Source: Nocardiopsis algeriensis
GTDB taxonomy: Bacteria > Actinomycetota > Actinomycetes > Streptosporangiales > Streptosporangiaceae
Assembly (NCBI RefSeq): GCF_014203695.1
Contig: NZ_JACHJO010000009.1
Span: 62,001 to 126,000 of the forward strand
DNA length: 64,000 nucleotides
Direction of reading: 5' to 3'
How positions within the stretch are numbered: the first letter of the stretch is position 1; each line of letters opens with the position of its first letter. The notes under the pieces are model-generated. The model had not been told where the DNA came from. It saw only the letters and a list, made by a program, of their open reading frames with translations, and searched no databases. Below, piece by piece: positions 8,759 to 18,657 of the stretch. The position numbers and the translations under genes are program-made.

Positions 8759-8763
8759 GGTCC

Positions 8764-8804
8764 GTGCCGCGGGGCCCAGGAAGGGGGTCCGGGTCCCGCG
8801 GCAC
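8764..8804. terminator. Terminator between convergent genes
   Basis: Arms 8764-8777 (GTGCCGCGGGGCCC) and 8791-8804 (GGGTCCCGCGGCAC) pair at 13 of 14 positions around a 13-nt loop. It lies 6 nt after the MBL gene and before the convergent amidase stop at 8843, so it probably serves both. Confidence 0.65.
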
Positions 8805-8842
8805 CGGGGAGGAGCCGGACGGCCGGGGGGAGGCCGAACGGC

Positions 8843-10645
8843 TCAGGCCGCCGCTGCCTCGGTGCTCTCGGGGCGGGACTGGTGGCGCGAGACCGCCGCG
8901 ATGAGCTGGGCGTAGGCGTGGCCGGTCATCTTGTCGCCGTATCCCGGCTTGGCCGCGGATCCGACGCTCTTGCGGGCCAGGCGCAGCGCTTCGGCGGTGC
9001 CGTCGCCGTAGTGGCCGTCGACGCCGTGCTCGCCGAGGGCCTCCTTCTGCCCCGCGTACCGGAGGAGTTCCTGGAGTGCCTTGACGGCTTCCCCGGAGTC
9101 ACCCTTCTTGAGTCCGATCAATGGATTCGTCCCTCCTGTGTTCGCCCCGGGAGGCTGTTCGAACGTGCCGTCCTCCACCATGCGGTAGGCCTTGTCCCCG
9201 GGACAGCTGGTGGAGATGAAGTCCCGGTGGCCGAGCACCCGCCCCGACACTCCGTGGTCCTGCACGAGCCACTCGCGCAGCGCCCGGACCGCGTCGATCT
9301 GCGCGGCGGTGATCTCGTCCTTGGGCCCGGTGGCCAGGGTGACGCTGTAGTGGGTGGAGTTGCCTCCGGGCTGGGCGGCCTGCTGCCGGTAGAGCCCGCG
9401 TCCTTCGAGGACGTAGCCGTGGGCGCAGCACATGAAGGAGTTGCCGGTGAAGTACACCGTCCCCGCGCGCCGGGCCAGCCAGGTCCCGTCCGGGGTGGTG
9501 GGGCACCAGATGCGGCCGCCGTAGGACTCGGGGGCGACGGTGAACGCCGGCGTGCGCGCCGCGGCCGCCACGGGCGAGACGTGCGCCCTGCGGAGCAGTT
9601 CGACCCTCCACCTCGGCCCGGTGCGCGGCCCGGGCGGGCGGTGCCGCAGCGAGGTCGCGTGCCCGGCCAGGATCGCGGCGAACTGGAAGGCCTCCGCCGC
9701 TTCCCTGGTCCCGTGTCCGAGCGCCGACCGGCCGTTTCCGCGAGCCGCCAGGCAGACGCCGGTGAACAGTTCGAGCTGGGCCCTGGTGAGGGAGCGCAGG
9801 AACGCGTGGGAGGGCACGCGTCCGGGCGCCTGCTCGCGCAGGAGCCGCTCGGCCCGCGCGGACAGGTGGAACTCCGCTCCGCGGCGGCCGCGTTCCTCCC
9901 TCCAGTGGGGGGCGTCCCCGGCCGTTGCGGCGGAGTCCTCGCACGGAGGGCCGAAGAGGGTGTGGAGCACGCCCCTGAGCCGGGCCGCCCCGCCCGGGCC
10001 CCTCCGCTCGGGGCGGTGGAGGACCGCTCCGGATCCGGTGGGTGTGCCGTCCTCCTCGGCCCAGAACCAGGCCACGAGTTCGACGAGGGCGTCCGACCAC
10101 TTCGGGTCCTGCGGCAGCCCGGTGCAGGGGGCCGCCAGGAGGATGCGGTCCCCGCGGTCCAGGGACGCGCTGGTCGCCCACGCGCGCTCGCGCCGGGCCC
10201 GCCGCTCCACCGGCCAGCGGTGCTCGGCGGTGGTCAGGGAGGAGTGGCCGACGCCCTCCATCCTGAGCAGCCGGCGGGGCCGGGCCGGGAAGACGTTGAC
10301 CGCCAGGAGGGGCTGCCACCGGGACGTGCCCGTCCGGTGGTCGAGGGTGAGGACCGTGTCCCCCGCCCCGATCTCCTCGAAGGACCTCCATCCGTCCTCG
10401 GTGAGGATCTGGGTGTCCTCGTCGACGCAGTAGCCGATGTCGGTCCAGCCCCTGGCGGAGCCGGTGTGGAAGTCGCGGGTGCTCTTCCAGTAGGACAGGC
10501 ACGCGTCGTGGCTCTTGGCGGCGAGGCCCTGGTCGGAGCTGTCGTAGTGGACCACCAGCCCCGAACGCGGTTCGGCGTAGGAGGCGGGAGAGGTCGAGGA
10601 CCAGCCCAACTGGGACCGGCTCACGTAATCAGGGGGTCGGGGCAC
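8843..10645 (-). CDS. PGRP-type N-acetylmuramoyl-L-alanine amidase with intein
   Basis: The 600-residue frame encodes a zinc amidase split by an intein. Exteins are residues 1-72 and 403-600. Joined, they read WTDIGY-SFMCCAHGYVLEGRG, the standard PGRP/Amidase_2 core motif. Likely zinc ligands are His33 (VVHYDSS), His473 (GHRDF) and Cys481 (SCPGDK). Residues about 508-565 form a PG_binding_1 domain (IGLKKGDSGEAVKALQELL). The mature protein would be 270 aa. It would cleave the MurNAc-L-Ala bond of peptidoglycan. No signal peptide is visible, so export or a lysis-dependent role is unclear. The neighbours are ordinary chromosomal genes, with no phage genes in sight. Without splicing the insertion would disrupt the catalytic domain. 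Confidence 0.9.
   Translation of the reverse strand: MPRPPDYVSRSQLGWSSTSPASYAEPRSGLVVHYDSSDQGLAAKSHDACLSYWKSTRDFHTGSARGWTDIGYCVDEDTQILTEDGWRSFEEIGAGDTVLTLDHRTGTSRWQPLLAVNVFPARPRRLLRMEGVGHSSLTTAEHRWPVERRARRERAWATSASLDRGDRILLAAPCTGLPQDPKWSDALVELVAWFWAEEDGTPTGSGAVLHRPERRGPGGAARLRGVLHTLFGPPCEDSAATAGDAPHWREERGRRGAEFHLSARAERLLREQAPGRVPSHAFLRSLTRAQLELFTGVCLAARGNGRSALGHGTREAAEAFQFAAILAGHATSLRHRPPGPRTGPRWRVELLRRAHVSPVAAAARTPAFTVAPESYGGRIWCPTTPDGTWLARRAGTVYFTGNSFMCCAHGYVLEGRGLYRQQAAQPGGNSTHYSVTLATGPKDEITAAQIDAVRALREWLVQDHGVSGRVLGHRDFISTSCPGDKAYRMVEDGTFEQPPGANTGGTNPLIGLKKGDSGEAVKALQELLRYAGQKEALGEHGVDGHYGDGTAEALRLARKSVGSAAKPGYGDKMTGHAYAQLIAAVSRHQSRPESTEAAAA
9440..10429 (-). mobile_element. Intein of 330 residues with decayed endonuclease domain
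   Basis: The insertion starts at Cys73 with block A (CVDEDTQILTEDGW), has block B with the T-x-x-H signature (LTTAEHRW), and ends with a block F/G-like region (RIWCPTTPDGTWLARR, then VYFTGN) at Asn402, followed by Ser403 as the +1 nucleophile. These are the residues for canonical protein splicing: Cys1, terminal Asn, Ser+1. The penultimate residue is Gly rather than the usual His, a variation known in some active inteins. The centre holds a weak LAGLIDADG-like block (ELVAWFWAEEDG) and a later LFTGVCLAARG; the acidic catalytic positions look eroded, so homing is probably lost. The insertion point lies in the most conserved part of the amidase, as usual for inteins. Confidence 0.9.
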
Positions 10646-10783
10646 ACGGACCTCCGGGAGTGCTGGAATCGGCGGAACCGTCCTGGGGGAGGGGACGCCT
10701 ACTCAAGCGATACCCGGGAATACGCTGTGTGATCAGCCTTCGGAGATAGTTTTATCTACCCCGATGTGCGATTCCCGTGCTGG

Positions 10784-11566
10784 TCAGAGGTCGATCGTGC
10801 GCCATGCTCCGGGGTCGGCGGGAGCGTCGGTGAAGGCGTAGCGGACCGTGTCCCTGTCCATAGCCAGTAGCGTGACCGAACCGGTGGCCCACACCTGTCC
10901 GTCGGGCAGGTCGGCGTGGGCGATCAGGCCCGTGGGATCTCCGGTCTCGTCCAGTCCCGCCGAGCGGGGCGTGTCACGGGCGGCCCGGGTGATCAGCTCG
11001 GGCCACTGCCCCCACACCTCCTCGACTCCGTGTGCGTCGGCCAGGCGGGCGGGGTCGGGGCGGGTCCGGGCGAACTCGGGGGTGTGGCGGACCGCCCGCG
11101 GATCGGCCGGGTCGAGTCCGGTGTTGACGAGGATGCTCACCCCCGCGCCCAGCTGCCGGGAGTCCAGGCAGCGGCCGTCCCAGCTGTACAGGTGGGCGTG
11201 GTGGGCACCCGCGTCCAGGAGGTGGAAGGGCGCGTACAGGGTCGGGTCCTCGCCGTGCAGCGGGTCGCGGGCCGGGCGTTCCAGTGCCCGCAGCGGCAGC
11301 TCGCCGCGGCTGGCGGGATAGGTGCCCTCCCAGGGCATCCTGCCGTCCCAGGGCCACCCGTTGAGCAGGGCGCAGGCCCGGGACCGGGCGGGGTCGACGG
11401 CGAGCCAGGTGCCGCCCGCCCGGCGGTCGCGGCCGCCGACGAACGGGCGGTCCTCCCAGTGGCGGCCGGGCCCGTCCCAGGGGCGGTCGCGCATCTCGTC
11501 CCGGATGGCGGCGACGACCAGCGGGGTGTCGGCGTCGGGGTCGAACCCGACGATGACGGTGCACAT
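10784..11566 (-). CDS. NRDE / TANGO2-family protein
   Basis: A 260-residue member of the transport and Golgi organisation 2 family. It begins MCTVIVGFDP with the conserved Cys2, and has AIRDEMRDRPWD in place of the NRDE signature, GGRDRRAGGTWLA and a later NTGL. Cys2 would become the N-terminal nucleophile after methionine removal, as in Ntn-type hydrolases. Bacterial members have no firmly established substrate; a link to heme or acyl-CoA metabolism is known only for eukaryotic relatives. It is probably cytosolic and transcribed singly, ending 138 nt before the amidase start. Confidence 0.85.
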   Translation of the reverse strand: MCTVIVGFDPDADTPLVVAAIRDEMRDRPWDGPGRHWEDRPFVGGRDRRAGGTWLAVDPARSRACALLNGWPWDGRMPWEGTYPASRGELPLRALERPARDPLHGEDPTLYAPFHLLDAGAHHAHLYSWDGRCLDSRQLGAGVSILVNTGLDPADPRAVRHTPEFARTRPDPARLADAHGVEEVWGQWPELITRAARDTPRSAGLDETGDPTGLIAHADLPDGQVWATGSVTLLAMDRDTVRYAFTDAPADPGAWRTIDL

Positions 11567-11812
11567 GTCGACCTCTGCGTGTCGGTCCCGGCCCCGGCGG
11601 GCGTCGGGAGGTGGACAGGAAACAGTACCTGGACTCTATGCGGTGGCGGCCTCCCCGAGGGGCGGGTGCCCGCACCGCCGCGGGGGTGGCAGCCCTCCCC
11701 CGCCCCGGGGTGCCCACCCCGCCGCGACCACCGCCCCGGTTCTTCTAACCTTGTGGCACTCCCTGCTCTTCCGGGAGCCCTCTTCCCCGACCCAGCTTCT
11801 CCAGGAGCACGC

Positions 11813-14302
11813 GTGACCGAGCTTCCCGACGTCATCGAACCGCCCGGCGGACCGGCCCGCCCACCGGCGGAGACCGGGCTGACCGAGGCCGAGGTCGCCG
11901 AGCGCGTGGCCTCGGGCCGGACCAACGACGTCCCCGTGCGGGCCGGCCGCACGGTGGGGCAGATCGTGCGCGGCAACGTGTTCACCCGCATCAACGCGAT
12001 GATCGCGGTACTGTTCTCCGTCATCGCGGTGATCGGACCGGTGCAGGACGGCCTGTTCGCGATGGTCATCCTGATCAACACCCTGATCGGGATCGTCCAG
12101 GAGCTGCGCGCCAAGCGGACGCTGGACAAGCTCGCCATCGTCAACGCCGCCCGGCCCCGGGTGGTGCGCGAGGGCACCGTGGTGCGGGTGGCCACCCAGG
12201 AGATCGTGCTGGACGAGATTCTGGAGGTGGGCGCGGGCGACCAGGTGGTGGTCGACGGCACCGTGACCTGGTCGGGCGGTCTGGAGGTCGACGAGTCCCT
12301 GCTCACGGGCGAGGCCGACCCGGTCGCCAAGCGGCCCGGCGACACGGTGATGTCGGGCAGCTTCGTCGTGGCGGGCACGGGCCGGTTCCGGGCCACCAAG
12401 GTCGGCAGGCACGCCTACGCGGCCCGACTGGCCGAGGAGGCGAGCCGCTTCTCGCTGGTGCGCTCGGAGCTGCGGTCGGGGATCGACCGGATCCTGACCT
12501 GGATCACCTACGCGCTCTTCCCCATCGGCGCGCTGCTGATCTACAGCCAGCTGTTCATGGGCGGGCACGTCTCCCTGGAGGAGTCGGGAGCGGGCGGGCA
12601 GGTCTCGGGCCCGCTGGCGGACGCGCTGCGGAGCATGGTGGCGGCGCTGGTGTCGATGGTTCCCGAGGGGCTCGTCCTCCTGACGAGCATCGCGTTCGCG
12701 GTAGGGGTGATCCGACTGGGCCGGCACCGCTGCCTGGTGCAGGAGCTGCCCGCCATCGAGGGCCTGGCCCGGGTGGACGTGGTGTGTACCGACAAGACCG
12801 GGACGCTGACCGAGACGGGCATGAAGCTGGCGGAGATCCGCGACCTGGGCGGCGGGACGGGCTCCCCCGTACAGGTCCTGGCCGCGCTGGCCGCGGGCGA
12901 TCCCGACCACAACGCGAGCATGGCCGCGATCGCCCAGGGGTGTGCGGCCGCCGGGCAGGACTCCCCCGAATGGCCGGTGACGGCGCTGGCGGCGTTCTCC
13001 TCCGCCCGCAAGTGGAGCGGTGCGAGCTTCGCCACCCCCGACGGCGAGCAGAACTGGGTCCTGGGCGCGGCCGACGTGCTGCTGGGCGCCGGAGACCCCG
13101 CCGCGGCCGAGGCCGAGCGACTGGGGGCGCAGGGGTACCGGGTGCTGCTGCTGGGCCGCGCGCAGCTGCGGGTGGACACCGAGGCCGCCCCGGGGCCGGT
13201 GCGGCCGGTGGCGCTGGTGGTGCTGGACCAGCGGGTGCGCGAGGACGCGGGCCCGACCCTGGACTACTTCGCCGACCAGGGCGTGGACGTCAAGATCGTC
13301 TCGGGCGACCACGCGGCCTCGGTGGGCGCGGTGGGGCGCGGCCTCGGCCTGGAGGGCGCGGACCGCCCGGTCGACGCGCGGACGCTGCCGCAGGACCCCG
13401 CCGGGCTGGGCCGCGAGGTGGAGGAGCACTCGGCGTTCGGTCGGGTCACGCCCGAGCGCAAGCGCGACATGGTGCGGGGTCTGCGCGACCGGGGCCGCAC
13501 GGTGGCGATGACCGGTGACGGCGTCAACGACGTGCTGGCCCTGAAGGAGGCCGACATCGGTGTGGCGATGGGTTCGGGCAGCCCGGCGTCGCGCTCGGTG
13601 GCGCAGCTGGTGCTGCTGGACAACCGCTTCGCGGTGCTGCCGCGGATGGTGGCCGAGGGACGCCGGGTGATCGGCAACATCGAGCGGGTGGCGAGCCTGT
13701 TCCTCACCAAGACCGTGTACACGATGGTGCTGGCCACGATCGTGGGCCTGCTGGCGGTGTCGTATCCGTTCTTCCCCAGGCACGCGACGCTGATCAACGC
13801 GGTGACCTTCGGCATCCCGTCGTTCTTCCTGGCGCTGGCGCCCAACACCGACATCGCCCGGCCCGGGTTCGTGGCGCGCACGCTGCGCCTGGCCGTGCCC
13901 TCGGGTCTGGTGGCGGGGCTGGCGGCGGTGACCACCTACCTGCTGGTGCTCGGCGGCCGGTCGGCGCCGGACCCGTCGGACCGCACCGCGGTGGTGATCA
14001 CGCTGTGCGCGACGACGCTGTGGGTGCTGCTGCTGGTGGCCAAGCCGTACGTGTGGTGGAAGGTGCTGCTGGTGGGCTCCATGGTGGGCCTGCTGACCCT
14101 GGCGATGGTCACCCCGCTGGGGCAGTGGTTCTTCGATCTGGACGTGAGCGACCCGGGCAAGGTCCTCACCGGTCTGGCGGTGGCGGCCGCGGCGATCTGC
14201 GTGATCACCGTGATCCGGGTGGTGGACGACCGGATCATCGCCCGGTCCCGGGAGCGTTCCGGGGAGGAGCAGGAGCGGGAGCGGGTCCCCGAACCGGTCT
14301 GA
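11813..14302 (+). CDS. ctpE: P-type cation ATPase, CtpE-like
   Basis: An 829-residue P-type ATPase. I chose the GTG at 11813 because of its AGGAG site and because family similarity begins right after it (GLTEAEVAERVASGRTNDVP, then VGQIVRGNVFTRINAM). The actuator motif is LLTGEADPV, the phosphorylated Asp327 lies in CTDKTGTLT, and the hinge is MTGDGVNDVLALKEADIGVAMG. The membrane segment before the phosphorylation site holds MVPEGLVLLTS. The pattern matches Mycobacterium tuberculosis CtpE, reported to import calcium, more closely than heavy-metal pumps, because N-terminal metal-binding domains are absent. It resides in the cytoplasmic membrane. The metal specificity is inferred. Confidence 0.87.
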   Translation: MTELPDVIEPPGGPARPPAETGLTEAEVAERVASGRTNDVPVRAGRTVGQIVRGNVFTRINAMIAVLFSVIAVIGPVQDGLFAMVILINTLIGIVQELRAKRTLDKLAIVNAARPRVVREGTVVRVATQEIVLDEILEVGAGDQVVVDGTVTWSGGLEVDESLLTGEADPVAKRPGDTVMSGSFVVAGTGRFRATKVGRHAYAARLAEEASRFSLVRSELRSGIDRILTWITYALFPIGALLIYSQLFMGGHVSLEESGAGGQVSGPLADALRSMVAALVSMVPEGLVLLTSIAFAVGVIRLGRHRCLVQELPAIEGLARVDVVCTDKTGTLTETGMKLAEIRDLGGGTGSPVQVLAALAAGDPDHNASMAAIAQGCAAAGQDSPEWPVTALAAFSSARKWSGASFATPDGEQNWVLGAADVLLGAGDPAAAEAERLGAQGYRVLLLGRAQLRVDTEAAPGPVRPVALVVLDQRVREDAGPTLDYFADQGVDVKIVSGDHAASVGAVGRGLGLEGADRPVDARTLPQDPAGLGREVEEHSAFGRVTPERKRDMVRGLRDRGRTVAMTGDGVNDVLALKEADIGVAMGSGSPASRSVAQLVLLDNRFAVLPRMVAEGRRVIGNIERVASLFLTKTVYTMVLATIVGLLAVSYPFFPRHATLINAVTFGIPSFFLALAPNTDIARPGFVARTLRLAVPSGLVAGLAAVTTYLLVLGGRSAPDPSDRTAVVITLCATTLWVLLLVAKPYVWWKVLLVGSMVGLLTLAMVTPLGQWFFDLDVSDPGKVLTGLAVAAAAICVITVIRVVDDRIIARSRERSGEEQERERVPEPV

Positions 14303-14308
14303 CAGGTC

Positions 14309-14374
14309 TCGGGGGCGGCCCGGGCCGCCCCCGACATGATGAAGGCCCGCCGTGGAGAGTTCCACGGCGGGCCT
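14309..14374. terminator. Double hairpin between convergent genes
   Basis: Positions 14309-14334 are a perfect 26-bp palindrome (TCGGGGGCGG at the left end). Positions 14343-14355 and 14362-14374 form a perfect 13-bp stem with a 6-nt loop. Both lie between the ctpE stop and the convergent fxsA stop, so they probably act as a bidirectional terminator. Confidence 0.75.
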
Positions 14375-14426
14375 CTTCGGGAGCGCGCCTTCCCGAAGAT
14401 CGCTCCCGCGGCCGGGCGGCCGCGGT

Positions 14427-14942
14427 TCAGGTCCTGTCGTCGGGCTCCACCGGGTCGAAGCTGCCCTGGATGACCCGGCCCCGGGCGGTCGGGGGCTCGT
14501 CGTGGCGGGGCCCGCGGGGGGCGCCGAAGTCCTGGCCCGAGATGGTGACGCCCTGGGCGGCGAACTCGCTCTCCATGCGCTCCATCCGGCGCCGGACCCA
14601 CCCGGTGAACGCCCAGCGCAGCGCGGGGCGGGTGAAGGGCAGGACCAGCAGCAGTCCGACCGCGGCGGTGAGGAAGCCGGGGACCACCAGCAGGATGCCG
14701 CCGGCCATGAGCATGAGCGGGTCGAGCAGGCCGCCGCGCGGCGGTCGGCCCGAGCGCATCGCCAGGTCTGCGTCCCGGAAGGCCTTGGTCCCGGCACGGC
14801 GCAGCACCGCGACGCCCAGGACCGTGAGCGCGATCAGGGCGGCCAGGGTCCAGGGGACGCCGATCCGGCCTCCGACCGCGATCATCAGCCCCACCTCGAC
14901 GAAGGGCAGCGCCATCAGCGCCAGCACTGTCAGAAGCGGCAT
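14427..14942 (-). CDS. fxsA: FxsA family membrane protein
   Basis: A 171-residue inner-membrane protein with three or four hydrophobic segments in the first 115 residues (PLLTVLALMALPFVEVGLMI at the start, LMLMAGGILLVVPGFLTAAV later) and a polar cytoplasmic tail. The GLLDPLMLMAGGILLVVPGF region is the family signature. In E. coli overproduced FxsA relieves F-factor exclusion of phage T7; its normal role is unknown. In actinomycetes fxsA often lies next to lnt, as here, and the shared strand with an 89-nt gap suggests co-transcription. Confidence 0.88.
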   Translation of the reverse strand: MPLLTVLALMALPFVEVGLMIAVGGRIGVPWTLAALIALTVLGVAVLRRAGTKAFRDADLAMRSGRPPRGGLLDPLMLMAGGILLVVPGFLTAAVGLLLVLPFTRPALRWAFTGWVRRRMERMESEFAAQGVTISGQDFGAPRGPRHDEPPTARGRVIQGSFDPVEPDDRT

Positions 14943-15031
14943 GCGGTCACCTTTCTCGGGGCACGGCCACGGGATCCTGCCTCACTGAGGACAACGCGCT
15001 CGGGGCCCTCGCGGTTCCCCGGCGCCGGAGA

Positions 15032-16675
15032 TCACACCCGGGACCGGGAACGGCGGAGGGCGACCAGGACCGCGGCCAGGCCCAGGGCGCTCAGCGCGGC
15101 CTCGGGGGCCGCGCCGGCCCGGGTGGCCAGAGTCGTGCCCTCCATGGGGGTGAGCTCGGCGACGTGGACGTCGGGCTCGGCCTCGGGCGAGCGGTAGTCC
15201 ACCGTTCCGTCGGGAGAGACCACCGCGCTGATGCCGCTGGTGGAGACCACGACGGCGGGGCGCCCGTGCTCGACGGCGCGCAGCCGGGTGATGGCCAGCT
15301 GCTGGTCGGACTGCCCGGTGAAGTTGTAGTTGGCGTTGTTGGTGGGCACGACCACGATTCCGCCGCCCTCGGCCACCGATTCGCGCACGGGTTCGTCGAA
15401 GGCCACGTCGAAGCAGATGGCCACGGCCAGGGTGGTTCCGCCGACGTCCAGGGCCCCGGGCTCGTCGCCGGGGATCGCGTCGGAGCTGACCTGCTGGAGG
15501 CGGGCGACGAAGCGGGTGAAGAAGTCGCGGTAGGGGACGTACTCCCCGAAGGGCACCAGGAACCGCTTGTCGTACATCTCTCCGGGGCCGGTCTCGGGGT
15601 CCCACACGACGCTGCTGACGTAGCGGGTGCCGTCGTCGTTGTAGCGGCTCATCCCCCACAGCAGGGGCACACCGGCGTCCTCGGCGGCGGCGCTGATGAT
15701 CTCGTGGGCCTCGGGGTCGCGGAAGGGGTCGATGTCGCTGGCGTTCTCGGGCAGCAGCACCAGGTCGGGGCGGGGGTACTCGCCCTCGCGGACCAGGTCG
15801 GCGAGGAGGTGGACGCCGTCGGCGTGGTTGTTCAGAACCTGCATGCGCTCGCCCGCGACGGACATCTGACCGACCCCGGGGACGTTGCCCTGGACCATGC
15901 CGACCGCGACGGCCTCCCCCTCCTCCAGGTTGTTGAGGGAGGGCGCCAGGGCACCGCCCGCCACCACGGCGCCGCCGCAGGCCAGCGCCAGGGCCGCCGC
16001 GGCCCGCTCGCGCGCGGTGCGCGAGCGGGCGGCGCGCAGGGCCGCCCACAGCAGCAGGCCGCCGACGAGGGCGACGGCGAAGGTCACCAGGGCCGAGGAG
16101 CCCAGGGAGGCGTATCCGGAGAAGGGGGTGTCGGGCTGGGCGAAGGCGAGTTTGCCCCAGGGGAAGCCGCCCATGGGCCAGCGGGCGCGCACGGCTTCCT
16201 GGACCACCCACAGGGCCGCGGTCCACACGGGCCAGCCGGGCAGGCGCACGACCAGCGCCAGGCCCATGGCCATGGGTGCGAAGTAGACGGCCTCGGCGGC
16301 GGCGATGACCAGCCACACGTCGATGCCGAAGACGTCCTGCCAGCGGACGAGCGGGACCATGAGGGAGGCGCCGGAGAGGAGTCCGAGCCAGGCGGCGCGG
16401 CGCATACGTGCGCCCGCGACGGCGAGGGCCAGGAGTGCGGCGCCGGCCGGTCCCAGCCACCACAGCCCGTACGGGGGCAGGGACAGGAGCTGCACCAGGC
16501 CTGCGCCGACCGCGGCGAGCACGCGCCAGAGCAGGTCGAGGCGGCCCCAGCGGTGGCCCAGGGGCAGAAGGGTGCGCGGGGGACGCGGGGCGTCCGTCCG
16601 CTCCTGGGGAGGCGCTTGCCGCGAGATCTCGTCGACCGCGGGGGCTGCGCCCCGTTCCCTGTGCTCGGCAACCAC
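15032..16675 (-). CDS. lnt: Apolipoprotein N-acyltransferase Lnt
   Basis: A 547-residue protein with an N-terminal set of about six membrane helices (residues 45-255) followed by a periplasm-side CN-hydrolase domain and a final helix. The catalytic triad is visible: Glu in LLPENASDID, Lys in YDKRFLVPFGEYVP and Cys in AICFDVAF. It transfers a fatty acid from phospholipid to the N-terminal cysteine of lipoproteins, such as the FKBP lipoprotein at 38845-39960. The ATG at 16675 opens about 40 polar residues before the first helix, as usual in actinomycetes. Confidence 0.94.
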   Translation of the reverse strand: MVAEHRERGAAPAVDEISRQAPPQERTDAPRPPRTLLPLGHRWGRLDLLWRVLAAVGAGLVQLLSLPPYGLWWLGPAGAALLALAVAGARMRRAAWLGLLSGASLMVPLVRWQDVFGIDVWLVIAAAEAVYFAPMAMGLALVVRLPGWPVWTAALWVVQEAVRARWPMGGFPWGKLAFAQPDTPFSGYASLGSSALVTFAVALVGGLLLWAALRAARSRTARERAAAALALACGGAVVAGGALAPSLNNLEEGEAVAVGMVQGNVPGVGQMSVAGERMQVLNNHADGVHLLADLVREGEYPRPDLVLLPENASDIDPFRDPEAHEIISAAAEDAGVPLLWGMSRYNDDGTRYVSSVVWDPETGPGEMYDKRFLVPFGEYVPYRDFFTRFVARLQQVSSDAIPGDEPGALDVGGTTLAVAICFDVAFDEPVRESVAEGGGIVVVPTNNANYNFTGQSDQQLAITRLRAVEHGRPAVVVSTSGISAVVSPDGTVDYRSPEAEPDVHVAELTPMEGTTLATRAGAAPEAALSALGLAAVLVALRRSRSRV

Positions 16676-17284
16676 GTGGGTGCTCGCTTTCCGACGGCGT
16701 AGGAAGGTGCGCGGTCAGCATATTGGGGGGACGCGGAAAAGGCCCGAGCCACCCTTCGGACCGGCTCCGTCCCGTCGGCGGCGAGCTCGGAAGACCGTTG
16801 TCTACTGGATGTCCGGGCCTTTTCCGGGTCCAACCCCCCGCCCGGCCGCGGTGCTCCGCCCCTCACCCGATCCCGGCTGCACCTGGTGGTGATGCAGCGT
16901 CCGATCGGACGAGTGGGGGCCGCACAACCGGTCCGTCCAGTGCTGGACTGGTCGTCAGGTTACCCAGACTCCCCAACCGGATGCCTCAACCGGGCTGCCG
17001 TGTCGTGGCCGCCGGGCCGGGCACACGGACGGGGAGAAAGTGAAGAACCGTCGGACAGGCTAACGCACCTGGGGCCGCCGCGCCAGCCGGAGCCGCAGGG
17101 TGTACACCTGACCGCAATCCGATCATTTCTCCTTCACTTCTGGACTTTTCGATCAGGATCGTGTCTCATATGATCGACAAATCAGTCCGGTTCGATCAAG
17201 TTCACAAGGACCGGGAGAAGTGACGGGAACCGCCAACTCTCGGTTCCCGCCGCACACACGACCCGATTGCAGCGGAGCTGAGCC
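16676..17284. promoter_or_regulatory. Intergenic region between lnt and msiK
   Basis: A 609-nt gene-free stretch with divergent genes on both sides. It holds the hairpin-bounded element at 16735-16825. Near msiK there are three TTCGATCA-type sites: direct at 17148-17155, inverted at about 17171-17178 (TGATCGAC) and direct at 17191-17198, within a locally AT-rich segment (17120-17200). Their spacing suggests regulator binding sites controlling msiK. No coding frame here has convincing codon use. Confidence 0.45.
16735..16825. ncRNA. Possible structured RNA or long hairpin element
   Basis: Perfect 12-nt arms GGAAAAGGCCCG (16735-16746) and CGGGCCTTTTCC (16814-16825) enclose 67 nt that can form at least one inner hairpin (GAGCC / GGCTC). 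On either strand the distal arm ends with a run of T residues, unusual for this genome, so it could be a small RNA or a 5' leader ending in a terminator-like stem. No known RNA family is recognised. Confidence 0.35.
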
Positions 17285-18496
<1,212 letters not shown>

Positions 18497-18515
18497 ACCA
18501 CCCTCCCGGGACGCG

Positions 18516-18590
18516 CCGGCCCCTCGACGGGCCGGGGGTCCCACGGGCGGCGCCGGCCGGGCACTCCTCCACTCCCGACCGGCCGGCGCC
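18516..18590. terminator. Tandem terminator hairpins after msiK
   Basis: A 7-bp stem, CCGGCCC (18516-18522) with GGGCCGG (18529-18535), is followed by a perfect 12-bp stem, 18549-18560 with 18579-18590. They lie between the msiK stop (18496) and the convergent tspO stop (18658). Confidence 0.7.
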
Positions 18591-18657
18591 GGGACCCGCC
18601 CCTGACGCGTCCGCCGGGCGGTGCCCCGATTGCTGCGGGGCACCGCCCCCTTCGGCC

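Noticed and set aside
8843-10645. A prophage lysis module around the amidase
   Set aside because: No holin, tail, capsid, integrase or attachment site is visible; flanking genes are ordinary chromosomal ones.
6246-14302. Remaining cas genes (cse1, cse2, cas7, cas5, cas6e, cas1, cas2)
   Set aside because: All coding frames to the right are assigned to dehydrogenase, hydrolase, amidase, NRDE and ATPase genes; none resembles a Cas protein.
14309-14334. Perfect 26-bp palindrome as a regulator operator
   Set aside because: It lies between two convergent stop codons beside a second hairpin, where no promoter is expected, so termination is more likely.
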